Shown here piece after piece: positions 43,566 to 53,115 of a DNA stretch of 64,000 nucleotides. The position numbers and the translations under genes are program-made. Under the pieces are notes generated by a model. That model was given only the letters and a program-made list of their open reading frames with translations. It was not told the DNA's origin and did no database searches. Source of the DNA: Desulfovibrio sp. G11 (GTDB lineage: Bacteria > Desulfobacterota > Desulfovibrionia > Desulfovibrionales > Desulfovibrionaceae); the NCBI RefSeq assembly GCF_900243745.1, contig NZ_LT984798.1:372001-436000 (forward strand), in the 5' to 3' direction. How positions within the stretch are numbered: position 1 is the stretch's first letter; every line of letters starts with the position of its first letter.

Positions 43566-44237
43566 TTACGGCTCCACCGTAAAGCCCGCCGCCTCCAGCG
43601 CAGCCCGGCTTACCGCCCCGGACCGGATAATGCGCAGCCGCCGGCATGAGGCGCCCGCACGGCGTTCGCCCTGTTCCGGCAAAAGCTCCACAAGGGACGA
43701 AGGCGCACCGCCTTGCGGCTGTGGGCCTTCAGCGACCACACAGGGGCACTGCCCCAGATCCTGCAGCGCGGCCAGCAGTTGCGGATCCAGGTCCGCCACA
43801 GCGCATACGGGCGACCGCCCGTTAAGATTGGCGCTGCTTGCCGTAAGCGGGCCGCCAGCCCCTTGCGCCAGAGCCGCAGCTACGGGATGGGGGGTTACAC
43901 GCACCGCCACCTGCCCCGCCTCATTCACCAGTTGCGAAGGCAGACCTTGCCTTGCGGGCAGCAGCACGGTAAGAGGCCCGGGCCAGAAGGCCCGCAAGGG
44001 TTCCGGCATGGCCTCAAGCTGCGCTACCGAGCGCACCTGCCCCTCACTGGCGGCCAGCAGGGGCAAGGGCTTATGGACGGGACGCCGCTTGAACTGATAG
44101 ATTCGGCTCACGGCAGCGGCATCGGAAGCCAGGCAGCCGAGACCATAAAATGTTTCGGTCGGAAAAATCAGTGCATGACCGCCGCGCAGGCAGGCAACGG
44201 CCTCTTGCAGATCGCGGCAGACTATTTGGAGAGACAT
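43566..44237 (-). CDS. L-threonylcarbamoyladenylate synthase (Sua5/YciO/YrdC family)
   Basis: A 223-residue protein. The N-terminal ALIFPTETFYGLGCLASD with KRRPVHKPLPLL and the C-terminal TASSANLNGRSP are the family's ATP/threonine-binding blocks. The enzyme makes the threonylcarbamoyl group used for t6A37 in tRNA. It is shorter than Sua5 and longer than a minimal YrdC domain. The start at 44237 shares the palindrome CATG with the divergent rlmH start; upstream starts (44261, 44273) would overlap rlmH further. It converges with the MarR gene. Confidence 0.88.
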   Translation of the reverse strand: MSLQIVCRDLQEAVACLRGGHALIFPTETFYGLGCLASDAAAVSRIYQFKRRPVHKPLPLLAASEGQVRSVAQLEAMPEPLRAFWPGPLTVLLPARQGLPSQLVNEAGQVAVRVTPHPVAAALAQGAGGPLTASSANLNGRSPVCAVADLDPQLLAALQDLGQCPCVVAEGPQPQGGAPSSLVELLPEQGERRAGASCRRLRIIRSGAVSRAALEAAGFTVEP

Positions 44238-44709
44238 GGCAGGCAAACCTTTACGGTGCATCAGTGTGGGCAAGTTGAAAACACCTTTCTGGAAGGACGC
44301 CGCAGCCCACTACCTTACGCGCATCAAACGCTGGCGGCATCTGGAATATACTGAAGTGCGCGACGGCGATGCCGCCCTGCCTCCTGACCAGCGTAACGCC
44401 CTTGAAGGACGCCGCATCGTTGAAGCTCTTGCGCCACAGGACGTGGCCCTTGTGCTGGACGAACACGGCCAGAAGCTCTCGTCGCCCCAACTGGCCGCCC
44501 TGCTGCGCCGCCTGGATCAGGAGGCACGCGGAAGGGCCTGCTTTGTCGTGGGCGGAGCCTGGGGCCTGGACGACATCGTGCGGCAGCGGGCCTTCAAGGT
44601 CCTGAGCCTCTCGGACATGACCCTGCCCCACGAACTGGCCCGCGTGGTCCTGCTTGAGCAGATCTACCGCGCCGAATGCATCCTGCGCAAAGTGCCCTAC
44701 CACCATTGA
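44236..44709 (+). CDS. rlmH: 23S rRNA pseudouridine-1915 N3-methyltransferase
   Basis: A 157-residue SPOUT methyltransferase that modifies pseudouridine 1915 of 23S rRNA. The SAM-binding knot FVVGGAWGLDDIVRQRA and the C-terminal MTLPHELARVVLLEQIYRAE, with YHH at the end, are diagnostic. GGAG lies four bases before the ATG. Its start codon overlaps that of the divergent Sua5-type gene within CATG (44235-44238). It converges with pglB, 27 bases beyond its stop. Confidence 0.95.
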   Translation: MAGKPLRCISVGKLKTPFWKDAAAHYLTRIKRWRHLEYTEVRDGDAALPPDQRNALEGRRIVEALAPQDVALVLDEHGQKLSSPQLAALLRRLDQEARGRACFVVGGAWGLDDIVRQRAFKVLSLSDMTLPHELARVVLLEQIYRAECILRKVPYHH

Positions 44710-44736
44710 CGTTTCCGGATACCGCAAGCTGTTTTT

Positions 44737-47187
44737 TTACAATACCTCGTAAATCCTGGCGAAAACATTATCGTACACCAGCTTGAAGTATGGTGAAAAA
44801 CGCGGGCTTTGCGGGTCGCCCACCAGCAGCTGCACCATAAGGGAATTGTACAGCCCCTCGTCCATGGCCAGCTTTTCGTCCGTTATCCTGTTGAAAAGAA
44901 AATTGACGTTGCGCCGTCGGGACAGAAAATCCTGCTGCTCCTGCGGCGACGCATCGGGGTGGGCGTCAAACCATTCCTGCACATAATTGCGCCGGGTAAC
45001 ACCCGTTTCTTCAAATACATTGATGGACGACGCATAAATGGCGCTGGTGCTGCCCTCAAGGCGCACTTCGCCTGAGTCAAGCCGGTAGGCAAGCTCCTGC
45101 GGCACAATGGAAAGTGCTCCGCCCTCGCCCGAATGGGTAATAAAATTCCAGTTGCCGAAATTGCTTATCCAGAAGCCCAGGCGCAGCATCTCAAAACTCA
45201 CCACCACAAAAAGCCGTCCTCTGGCCTCAATAAGTGGCGTTTCATCAGACCGCAACCGGTCCATAAGCACCTGGGCCGACGTTCCGTCCAGCCCTTCAAA
45301 AACATTGCCAGGCTCATTGCCGCGCTGCGCCGTGTACCGGATAAGCTGGCGCGCAAAACGGGCGTTGTCGGTGGCGAACACGGCAGCGGGCAGATAAAGC
45401 GATGGCCCGGCGTGCTGTGCGCCATCAGCTATGGTGGCACGGTGCGCGAAATAGTGCGCGGCGTAGCCCCAGTCCCACCACAGCCAGAGCATGGAGTCCT
45501 CGGGCGTCATCGTGCGTGCGCGGGTAAGGGCTTCTGCATGGCGCCGGTTGATCATCGGCCCTTGCGACATGGCAGGTATCATGTCCACAAAGGGGGCCAC
45601 CATAAGGGCGATGAGCACCGCCGACGTCAGCAGGCCCGCCACGGAACCCCGCAGGCTGGTGCGCAAAAGCCGCTGCCACGTCCAGAACAGCGGCAGGGTC
45701 AGCCCCACCGCCACCACAGGCGCGCCGAACATGACCATGCGCCCGCCAAGCTTGGTGCTCAAAAGCCCCAAGGCGGCCAGCGGCAGCAGAAACAGCGCGC
45801 CTGGCCGGCGCACCATCACCACCACAAAGCCAAGAAGGCCAACAATGGACGCTTCCATCCAGGGATGAAAATAGGGAAACAGCGCGGCAAAGCTCAGGTC
45901 CTGCACCTCAATGATGGACTGGGCCACCGAGGGATACATGAGCACCGCCCCCTCTCCCGTGCTTTTAGCATCGCCCGCATGCTTCAGGTAGGCATTGACG
46001 TGGTTGGTGAGGGTGGTGAGAATTTCGCCCTGCACCAGCAGAAAGGCCACGCCCACCCACAGCAGGGAGAGCACCCCCGGACGGCAAAGCACACGCCGTG
46101 CCTTCAGGCCGGGGCGCGTACCCGCCAGCAGAAGCAGCAGACTGAAAACAAGCCCCACAGGCCCTGTCAGTGTGGGCAGCGCGTAGGCAAGACTGCCCAG
46201 AAGCAGCAAGGCCCGGCGCCCGCGAGGGGCCATGATAAGGCTCATGAAAGCCAGCAGGATGACGTTATAGCGGATAAGATACGGAAAAACCGAATGCCAT
46301 TCCTGGGTCCACCACGAAATGACGCCAGAGCAACCCAGCAGCACAACCCATTGCCAACGTAAAGGATTACCCAGGTGTTCGCCCTGCCCAAGCTGGCGGA
46401 CCAGCTTGTCTTCGGGCAGCCCCCTGCTGAACAGACGCCGTGCGGTCATGATGCCTGCGCCGATAGCCATGCGGCGCAGCACCATCTGGGGCAGCAGCAT
46501 GTAGCGCATGGCCCAGCTTGCCGGGGCAAGGGTCATAAGCAGGGGGAAAAACAGCGTAACAAGGTCGGTGTCATAATAGCCAAGTAATGTCCGGGCCAAA
46601 AAGCCCGGCGCCAGCGAGGTAAGCAGCCCCGCGGCCACACCCGCCTCCATGCTGCCCAGCGCCCATACCCAGGCGTAGACAATGAGGGCCACAAAGCTTG
46701 CCAGCACCGCCGGAAACCAGAAGGCCACCGCCGCCGGATAGGTTCCGAGGGCGTCCGCCATCCAGCGGAGCATTTCGGCCATGGGATGCCCCACGGCCAG
46801 GCCAATGCCCTCAGCCCCGGCCACCCAGTGATAGGCGTCGTGCGTGGCGAGCAGCCACTGGCTGCCCAGGCGAAACTCGGGGTCCTGCCAGCAGGGCCAT
46901 TCCAGCATACGCAGGCCGAAAGCCAGCACAAGCGTGACAACTCCCCAGAAAAAGCCCCGCAACCAGTAGCCCGCCACGTCCGGCCCGGGGGGCAACCCCA
47001 GATGCACGGCGCGCGGCAGCGCCAGCGGATGCCCCCTTTCGCGGAGGGCCACGCTGTGGGCAGTGGAGGTTGCGCAGGAATGTTCGGCAGTGTGGGCAAC
47101 GGCATCATTGCAGCCGCCGCCGGCATTGCAGGCAGGATGGTTCGCTGCCTGCTCCGAAGAGCTGTTTTCCAGGCTCTGATGGGGCAT
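44737..47187 (-). CDS. pglB: Oligosaccharyltransferase STT3/PglB
   Basis: An 816-residue integral membrane enzyme that transfers a lipid-linked glycan to asparagine of exported proteins. About 11-13 helices occupy the first 480 residues. An acidic metal-binding motif LGYYDTD lies near residue 202. The periplasmic domain holds the diagnostic WWDWGY (about residue 570). PglB-type N-glycosylation is known from Desulfovibrio. I chose the ATG at 47187: GGAG is upstream and the rsmG stop is two bases before it. The N-terminal 50 residues are a hydrophilic Cys/His-rich extension, unusual for the family. It follows rsmG in the same operon; no glycan-assembly genes are adjacent. Confidence 0.93.
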   Translation of the reverse strand: MPHQSLENSSSEQAANHPACNAGGGCNDAVAHTAEHSCATSTAHSVALRERGHPLALPRAVHLGLPPGPDVAGYWLRGFFWGVVTLVLAFGLRMLEWPCWQDPEFRLGSQWLLATHDAYHWVAGAEGIGLAVGHPMAEMLRWMADALGTYPAAVAFWFPAVLASFVALIVYAWVWALGSMEAGVAAGLLTSLAPGFLARTLLGYYDTDLVTLFFPLLMTLAPASWAMRYMLLPQMVLRRMAIGAGIMTARRLFSRGLPEDKLVRQLGQGEHLGNPLRWQWVVLLGCSGVISWWTQEWHSVFPYLIRYNVILLAFMSLIMAPRGRRALLLLGSLAYALPTLTGPVGLVFSLLLLLAGTRPGLKARRVLCRPGVLSLLWVGVAFLLVQGEILTTLTNHVNAYLKHAGDAKSTGEGAVLMYPSVAQSIIEVQDLSFAALFPYFHPWMEASIVGLLGFVVVMVRRPGALFLLPLAALGLLSTKLGGRMVMFGAPVVAVGLTLPLFWTWQRLLRTSLRGSVAGLLTSAVLIALMVAPFVDMIPAMSQGPMINRRHAEALTRARTMTPEDSMLWLWWDWGYAAHYFAHRATIADGAQHAGPSLYLPAAVFATDNARFARQLIRYTAQRGNEPGNVFEGLDGTSAQVLMDRLRSDETPLIEARGRLFVVVSFEMLRLGFWISNFGNWNFITHSGEGGALSIVPQELAYRLDSGEVRLEGSTSAIYASSINVFEETGVTRRNYVQEWFDAHPDASPQEQQDFLSRRRNVNFLFNRITDEKLAMDEGLYNSLMVQLLVGDPQSPRFSPYFKLVYDNVFARIYEVL

Positions 47188-47188
47188 A

Positions 47189-47887
47189 TTATGCTCCGTC
47201 GTCATGCTGTCCGGCACTGAAGGTTTTGAGGTCGTTTTCCGGCAGGTCCGGGCTGAGCGCCCAGAACCAGCGCCCGCTGCCCGCCGCCGTATAGCTGTGC
47301 TGCGCGGCTACCCGCCAGGGGGCAGGCAGTTTTTCCGGCGCGGGTTCCAGCGCCAGAATCACCAGATGCCCTTCGCGCCGCAGGCGGGGCAGAGTCAGGT
47401 CAAGCAGTTGCCGCCAGGGCATAAAGGCCCGGCTGACGATGCAGTCCGCCTGATAGTACTGCCCCTGAAAAAAGTGTTCCACAGGTCCGCGAAACACGTG
47501 CGTGCAGGGCAGATGCGTGCGCGAAAGCACACTGGAAAGAAAAAGAGCGCGCTTTTCCCGTACTTCAACCATATAATAGGAGCCGTCAGGCCACAACATG
47601 CGCAGGGGAATGCCCGGCAGGCCGGCCCCTGCGCCGAGATCCCACGTCAGGGGCGCAGCGGGCATGGGCAGACCGGAAAGAAAGGGAGCAAGGTGAAAGC
47701 TGTCCGCCACCAGACGGGTCAGCATGTTCTGCCAGGAGTGCGGTCCCACAAGGTTCATGGCCTTGTTCCACTGGCAGAGCATCTCAAGGTATATCCCCAG
47801 AGGCTCCAGGGCTTCCTGGGGCACATCCGCGCCCGTGGACGCCACAAGCCGGGCCAGTTCCTTTCTGTCCACCATGTGCTGCTGCAT
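47189..47887 (-). CDS. rsmG: 16S rRNA m7G527 methyltransferase
   Basis: A 232-residue SAM-dependent methyltransferase for G527 of 16S rRNA. NLVGPHSWQNMLTRLVADS is present, then motif I LTWDLGAGAGLPGIPLRM and the conserved VEVREKRALFLSSV and VSRAFMPW. The frame is open far upstream to 48076, but that part includes a repeat and has no family similarity. I chose the ATG at 47887 (AGGAG 12 bases upstream); 47875 is also possible. Its stop is two bases before the pglB start. Confidence 0.88.
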   Translation of the reverse strand: MQQHMVDRKELARLVASTGADVPQEALEPLGIYLEMLCQWNKAMNLVGPHSWQNMLTRLVADSFHLAPFLSGLPMPAAPLTWDLGAGAGLPGIPLRMLWPDGSYYMVEVREKRALFLSSVLSRTHLPCTHVFRGPVEHFFQGQYYQADCIVSRAFMPWRQLLDLTLPRLRREGHLVILALEPAPEKLPAPWRVAAQHSYTAAGSGRWFWALSPDLPENDLKTFSAGQHDDGA

Positions 47888-48001
47888 GTTCTTGCAAGGC
47901 TCCTGTAGCATTGTACGTTTGAAACTGCCGTGTACCGGCGGCCCGCCGTGCCGCTGCCGGTATTTTTCGTCCGTCCACAGGCGGCTTGAGCACAGTTTGC
48001 C

Positions 48002-48070
48002 TTTGAAACTGCCCTGGCGGCTGGTGAGCAGGCGTCCGCTACGGAGGCGTAAACGCAGTTTATCCGCGTG
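48002..48070 (+). repeat. Dispersed intergenic repeat, family 2, copy C
   Basis: Shares the core GAGCAGGCGTCCGCTACG and the preceding CTGGCGGCTG-like segment with copy A at 17813. It lies in the 245-300 base gap between the divergent rsmG and fabD genes. Confidence 0.7.
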
Positions 48071-48322
48071 GCTCAACGCCGAATCAAGCGTACCTTACCC
48101 GTTAAAACATACACTCTTAAAGGTAAGCCGCCTTGATGGCAAAAGGCTTCGCGCCTGCGGCTGCCCGGCGTCCGGCGGCAGGCCGGGTGCATACTCATAG
48201 CGCCGCCGACCAGGACTTGCAAGCCCCGCGCCGATAACGTAAAAAAGAGGGCTTGCGGACGTGCTGCGTATATCTTGACCATTTTTACGGCGTCCGCCAT
48301 TCTTTCCGGAGGATACATTCCA

Positions 48323-49264
48323 ATGTCACAAGCCGTTTTGCTCTTTCCCGGTCAGGGTTCACAGGAAGCAGGTATGGGCCGCGATCTGGCCGAGGCCTCC
48401 ACAGAGGCCATGAACCTCTGGAAACAGGCCGAGCGTGCAAGCTCCCTGCCCCTGCGCGAAATATACTGGGAGGGCGATGATGCCGCCATGAGCGACACCC
48501 GCGCCCTGCAACCGGCCCTGACCGTGGTAAACCTGAACCTCTGGAACGCTGTGGCGAATCGCGTGAAGCCTCTGGGCGCCGCCGGACACAGCCTTGGAGA
48601 ATTCAGCGCCATGGCTGCGGCGGGCGTTCTTTCTCCCCAGGCCGTACTGGAACTGACCAGCCTGCGCGGCCGCCTGATGGCCGAAGCCGATCCTGACGGC
48701 AAGGGGGCCATGGCCGCCCTGCTCAAGCTTGACCTGCCCCAGGTGGAAAAAATTGTGGCCGATACGGCGGCCCAGTGCGGCGAGCTGATTATTGTAGCCA
48801 ACTACAACACTCCCGCCCAGCTCGTAGTCAGCGGCACCAAAGCCGCTGTGGCCCTGGCCTGCCAGAAAGCCAAGGAAATGAAAGGCCGCGGCATTGAGCT
48901 TAAGGTCAGCGGTGCTTTCCACAGCCCCCTCATGGCCGAAGCCTCCAAAGAATTCGCCCCGCAACTGCGCAAGGCCACCTGGAACAAGCCCCGCTTTGCT
49001 GTCTACTGCAACGCCCACGGCAGGGCCGTTCATGAAGGCGAAAGCGCCCTTGAGGGCCTGATGGCACAGATGACCTCGTCCGTGCAATGGATCGACACCA
49101 TGCGCAATCAGTATGACAACGGTGCGCGCCGCTGGCTTGAGCTTGGTCCCAAGGCCCTGCTCGGCAAGATGGTGCCCCCCTGCCTTACCGACCGCGCCGC
49201 TGCGGACCAGCTTGACATACAGCTGGTCAACAATGCGGAACGTGCCGCAGCCCTGGCGGAATAG
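48323..49264 (+). CDS. fabD: Malonyl-CoA:ACP transacylase
   Basis: A 313-residue enzyme that loads malonyl groups onto acyl carrier protein at the start of fatty acid synthesis. FPGQGSQEAGMG opens the protein. The nucleophile Ser (about residue 90) is in AAGHSLGEFSAMAAAG. The catalytic His is in KVSGAFHSPLMAEA, and WLELGPKALLGKMV lies near the end. The ATG at 48323 has GGAGG eleven bases upstream. An in-frame start at 48275 is less likely. Confidence 0.93.
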   Translation: MSQAVLLFPGQGSQEAGMGRDLAEASTEAMNLWKQAERASSLPLREIYWEGDDAAMSDTRALQPALTVVNLNLWNAVANRVKPLGAAGHSLGEFSAMAAAGVLSPQAVLELTSLRGRLMAEADPDGKGAMAALLKLDLPQVEKIVADTAAQCGELIIVANYNTPAQLVVSGTKAAVALACQKAKEMKGRGIELKVSGAFHSPLMAEASKEFAPQLRKATWNKPRFAVYCNAHGRAVHEGESALEGLMAQMTSSVQWIDTMRNQYDNGARRWLELGPKALLGKMVPPCLTDRAAADQLDIQLVNNAERAAALAE

Positions 49265-49420
49265 CAGACCGGATCGCCCGACAGCCCCTGCGCGGTCTTC
49301 CGTAGTTACCGAATTTCTGGATTTTTCAAAAATACACTGTTATGAGCCGAATCCCCGGATACACACGGGCATCGGAATGCAGAGAACTGAAACCCTGTAT
49401 GTAAAGGACACGAGAGCATT

Positions 49421-51073
49421 ATGCGCGCCATTGAAACCCTGCGCACGGCCCTGGCGGCCATTATTGAGGAAGAGGGCCTGGCCTGGCCCTCCAAGACTGT
49501 CATTGAGCCGCCGCGCGATCCTCGCCACGGCGATCTTTCGGTTAATTCGGCCATGCTGCTCGCCAGGGAAGCCAAGACCAATCCCCGTGAGCTGGCGCAA
49601 AAATTTGCCGCCAGGCTTCTGGAGCGCTGCCCCGATGTGGAAAAAGCCGAGGCTGCCGGGCCGGGTTTCTGCAACGTGACATTCAGCCAGGCCTTCTGGC
49701 GGCAGACCGTCACCGACATTGAAAGCGCGGGACAGGCCTATGGCGAAAGCCGTGAGCCGGGCCGCAGGGTGCTGCTTGAATATGTTTCGGCCAATCCCAC
49801 GGGGCCGCTGCATGTGGGACACGGGCGCGGCGCTGCCGTGGGTGACAGCCTCGCCCGCCTGCTGCGCAAGGCCGGGCATCATGTGCATACCGAGTACTAT
49901 ATCAACGACGCGGGCCGCCAGATGCGCCTGCTGGGCCTTTCCGTGTGGCTGCGCGTGCTGGAGCTGGCCGGACGCCCCGTAGAATGGCCCGAAGACTACT
50001 ACAGGGGCGATTACATCATAGACATCGCCCGCGAAATGCTCACGGCCAATCCCGCCCTGCCGGACATGCCCGCCGCCGAAGGCGAAGACCTGTGTTACGA
50101 AAAGGCCATGACCGACATTCTCAACGGCATCAAGGACGACCTGCGCGACTTTCGCGTGGAGCACCTGCGCTGGTTCTCGGAAAAAACCCTGGTGGAAACC
50201 GGGGCCGTGGACGCTGCCTTTGCCGCGCTGGGCAAATCGGGCTACACCTACGAACAGGACAATGCCTTCTGGTTCGCCACCGAGCAGTTGGGCGACGACA
50301 AAAACCGCGTACTCAAAAAATCCGACGGCAGCCTGACCTACTTCGCCTCCGACATTGCCTATCATCATGACAAGTTTGAACGCGGCTATGACTGGCTCAT
50401 CGACGTGTGGGGCGCGGACCATCACGGCTATATCCCCCGCATGCGCGCGGCCATTACCGCCATGGGCAAAGAGCGCGACAGCTTTGACGTGGTGCTCATC
50501 CAGCTTGTGAACCTGCTCCGCGAGGGTCAGCCCGTGAGCATGTCCACCCGCGCGGGAACCTTTGAAACCCTGGCGGATGTCATCAAGGAAGTGGGTACAG
50601 ATGCCGCCCGTTTCATGTTTCTTTCGCGCAAGAGCGACAGCCCGCTGGATTTCGACCTTGAACTTGCCAAGCAGCGCAGCCTGGACAACCCTGTTTACTA
50701 CGTGCAATACGCTCATGCCCGCATCTGTGCAGTGCTGCGGCGCGCCGCCGAGCGCGGCTTCGTCCTGCCGGAAAAATCCGATGCAGCCCTGCTTGCCCCC
50801 CTGGATACGGCAGAGGACATGACCCTGCTGCGCAAGGCCGCCGCTTTTGAAGACATGCTTTTTGCAGCGGCCCAATCCCTTGGCGTACACCACGTAAGCC
50901 ACTATCTGACCGAACTGGCAGGGCTGCTGCACAGCTATTATGCCAGGCATCAGGTATTGCTGGCCGACGACGCGCCGCGCACCCTGGCCCGACTGGCCCT
51001 GCTGCGCTCTGTGGGACAGGTGGTGCGCAACGGCCTGGACGTTCTCGGCGTAAGCGCGCCCGAAAGCATGTAG
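49421..51073 (+). CDS. argS: Arginyl-tRNA synthetase
   Basis: A 550-residue class I synthetase. It has an N-terminal Add-1 domain, the HIGH-like motif NPTGPLHVGHGRG near residue 127 and the region YFASDIAYHHDKFERGYDWL. The KMSK loop appears as the variant PVSMSTRAG near residue 371, as is common in ArgS. A DALR-type anticodon-binding domain ends the protein (HYLTELAGLLHSYYARHQVL). It charges tRNA-Arg. It is 156 bases downstream of fabD. Confidence 0.95.
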   Translation: MRAIETLRTALAAIIEEEGLAWPSKTVIEPPRDPRHGDLSVNSAMLLAREAKTNPRELAQKFAARLLERCPDVEKAEAAGPGFCNVTFSQAFWRQTVTDIESAGQAYGESREPGRRVLLEYVSANPTGPLHVGHGRGAAVGDSLARLLRKAGHHVHTEYYINDAGRQMRLLGLSVWLRVLELAGRPVEWPEDYYRGDYIIDIAREMLTANPALPDMPAAEGEDLCYEKAMTDILNGIKDDLRDFRVEHLRWFSEKTLVETGAVDAAFAALGKSGYTYEQDNAFWFATEQLGDDKNRVLKKSDGSLTYFASDIAYHHDKFERGYDWLIDVWGADHHGYIPRMRAAITAMGKERDSFDVVLIQLVNLLREGQPVSMSTRAGTFETLADVIKEVGTDAARFMFLSRKSDSPLDFDLELAKQRSLDNPVYYVQYAHARICAVLRRAAERGFVLPEKSDAALLAPLDTAEDMTLLRKAAAFEDMLFAAAQSLGVHHVSHYLTELAGLLHSYYARHQVLLADDAPRTLARLALLRSVGQVVRNGLDVLGVSAPESM

Positions 51074-51418
51074 CAGCGATGCGGCCCCACAGGGTCGCTC
51101 GCCTGCAAGGCAGCCTTGCTGTGCAACGGACAGTAAAACTGCCCGGCTGATACCGAACCTTCGGCCATCACCGCGGAATGCTGACAAATGCAGCGCAGCA
51201 GAACCTACGCCGCCCCTGCACAAAGCAGGGCTGCCGCAGACAGTGAAAAACGCTGCCAGGCGTCCTCAACCCCCTACAGCACATAGACCGGGTACAAGCC
51301 GCTGTGCCGCGCCGGACAAAAGGCGCACGACACGACGGCTGCCGGAAAAACATGTGGTCCGGCCGCCGCGCGTCAATGCCTTGCAACCGCCGCTCACAAG
51401 GAATAGAAAGGAAAAAGA
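51074..51418. other. Intergenic, no gene supported
   Basis: Open frames on both strands here lack ribosome-binding sites and similarity. A tight inverted repeat (gcaaggc-a-gccttgc near 51104-51118) is present without a T-run. Confidence 0.55.
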
Positions 51419-52303
51419 ATGCCTCCACCGCTTCGCAGACCCAGGCAGAAAAGCGCCCCCGCCTCAAACGACAAACGGCGCTTTACTCTCCGTTTGTCCG
51501 TCCCCATGGTCAGCCTGCTAGGGTTGGTCCTTATGGCCGCCGTGGGCTGGTCTTTCTTTATGGGCTTTATGGTGGGGCGCGGGCAAAACCCCGAACAGCG
51601 TGTGGAACAGATGACCGGCCTGCAACTGGACGGTCAGGGCAGGCAAAACGGCCTGCGTGGGCAACATGCCCCGCAAGCGGCAGAAGTAGTTGATCCCGCC
51701 GTTTCCGGCGCTCTGGCAGGGACAGGAACAGAGGCCGCAGCCAATGCGGCGTCAGCCCAGCCAGCCGGGACTCCTGCTGCCGCCGGACAGACCGGGCCCC
51801 CCCCCTCCGCTGCCGAAACCGGCACACCCGCAGGCAACCAGGAAGCGGGCGCAGGCACGGACTATCCTTTTGAACGTCCCAGTGGCGAAAGTCTGGCCGC
51901 CTGGGGTATCAAACAGCCCCGTCCGGGCGCGCAAAGCGGCGAACAGGCCGCCGCGCAAGCCGCCCCCAACGCCCGGAATGCCGTCACGCCCAATACGGCT
52001 CCGGGCCAGGGAAAAGCCCCCGGCACAACGGTTGCCCAGGAACAGCTCTACGACTATGTCTTTCAGGTGGCGGCCTTTAAAGGCGAGGACGACGCCGACA
52101 GGCTGCGCAAGCGCCTTGAAGGCCGGGGGCTGCGCACACGCCTGCAAAAAAGCGGCAAGGTGCAACTGGTCATGGTCAACCTGCGCGGCACGGAACTTGA
52201 CGCCGCCAACCTGCGTGAAGAACTCAAACGCATGAAGCTGGGCGCGCCCATACAGGCATCCAAAAAAGCCGTTCCCGGCAAAAGCCGCAAAACGGGCAGA
52301 TGA
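51419..52303 (+). CDS. SPOR-domain inner-membrane protein
   Basis: A 294-residue protein. It has a short basic cytoplasmic tail, one membrane helix (about residues 28-52, MVSLLGLVLMAAVGWSFFMG), a long Ala/Pro/Gln/Gly-rich periplasmic linker (about 75-205) and a C-terminal SPOR domain (about 212-280, YDYVFQVAAFKGEDDADRL). SPOR domains bind denuded peptidoglycan at the septum, so a role in division or cell-wall maintenance is likely. AAGGA precedes the ATG. mlaE follows after seven bases. Confidence 0.88.
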   Translation: MPPPLRRPRQKSAPASNDKRRFTLRLSVPMVSLLGLVLMAAVGWSFFMGFMVGRGQNPEQRVEQMTGLQLDGQGRQNGLRGQHAPQAAEVVDPAVSGALAGTGTEAAANAASAQPAGTPAAAGQTGPPPSAAETGTPAGNQEAGAGTDYPFERPSGESLAAWGIKQPRPGAQSGEQAAAQAAPNARNAVTPNTAPGQGKAPGTTVAQEQLYDYVFQVAAFKGEDDADRLRKRLEGRGLRTRLQKSGKVQLVMVNLRGTELDAANLREELKRMKLGAPIQASKKAVPGKSRKTGR

Positions 52304-52310
52304 GGAAGTC

Positions 52311-53114
52311 ATGACACAATCCTTTGCTCCTACAGCCTTTTTACGTCGTATAGGCAGCCCCTGCCTGCGTGCCATTGATGCCCTGGGCGGCACGGCCATT
52401 TTCTTTTTCGACGGCCTGGCCCAGATATTTGCCAGCAGAAAGATCTTTCCGCGTACAATGCAGCAACTTTACATCATCGGTTCAAAATCTTTCTTTCTTA
52501 TCATGCTCATAGGGGTATTTTGCGGCATGGTGCTCGGCCTGCAGGGCTATTACACCCTGGTGCAGTTCGGCTCTGTGGGCATGCTCGGCTCTGCCGTGTC
52601 GCTGACGCTTATCCGCGAACTGGGTCCGGTGCTCACTGCCATCATGCTTACCGGGCGTGCCGGGTCATCAATGACCGCAGAAATCGGCGTCATGCGCATT
52701 ACCGACCAGATCGACGCCCTGGATGTGATGGACATCAATTCGATGGGTTACCTTGTGAGTCCGCGCCTTGTGGCCTCGCTCATTGCATTTCCCCTGCTTA
52801 CCGCCGTATTTGACGTCATCGGCATTATTGGCGGTTACCTCACGGGCGTACTCATGCTCGGCATCAACGAGGGAGCCTATTTTTACCGCATTGCCAGTTC
52901 CGTGACCATGACGGACGTGGCCGGGGGCTTCATAAAGTCTGTGGTTTTCGGCCTGCTGGTCACCACCATCTGCTGCCGTCAGGGGTATTACACCAACAAA
53001 CGGCGCGACAGCGTTGGGCCGGAAGCCGTGGGCAATGCCACCACTTCGGCCGTGGTCATATCCTGCGTGCTGATTCTGGCCGCAGACTACGTTATCACCT
53101 CTTTCCTGCTCTGA
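52311..53114 (+). CDS. mlaE: MlaE-type phospholipid ABC transporter permease
   Basis: A 267-residue membrane permease with about five or six helices. Family signatures are the long LTLIRELGPVLTAIMLTGRAGSSMTAEIG and the DALDVMDINSMGYLVSPRLVA loop (quoted in shortened form: RELGPVLTAIMLTGR, DALDVMDIN). MlaE works with an MlaF ATPase and MlaD lipid-binding protein to move phospholipids between outer and inner membranes; neither partner gene follows here, since ruvC comes next after one base. Confidence 0.9.
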   Translation: MTQSFAPTAFLRRIGSPCLRAIDALGGTAIFFFDGLAQIFASRKIFPRTMQQLYIIGSKSFFLIMLIGVFCGMVLGLQGYYTLVQFGSVGMLGSAVSLTLIRELGPVLTAIMLTGRAGSSMTAEIGVMRITDQIDALDVMDINSMGYLVSPRLVASLIAFPLLTAVFDVIGIIGGYLTGVLMLGINEGAYFYRIASSVTMTDVAGGFIKSVVFGLLVTTICCRQGYYTNKRRDSVGPEAVGNATTSAVVISCVLILAADYVITSFLL

Positions 53115-53115
53115 T

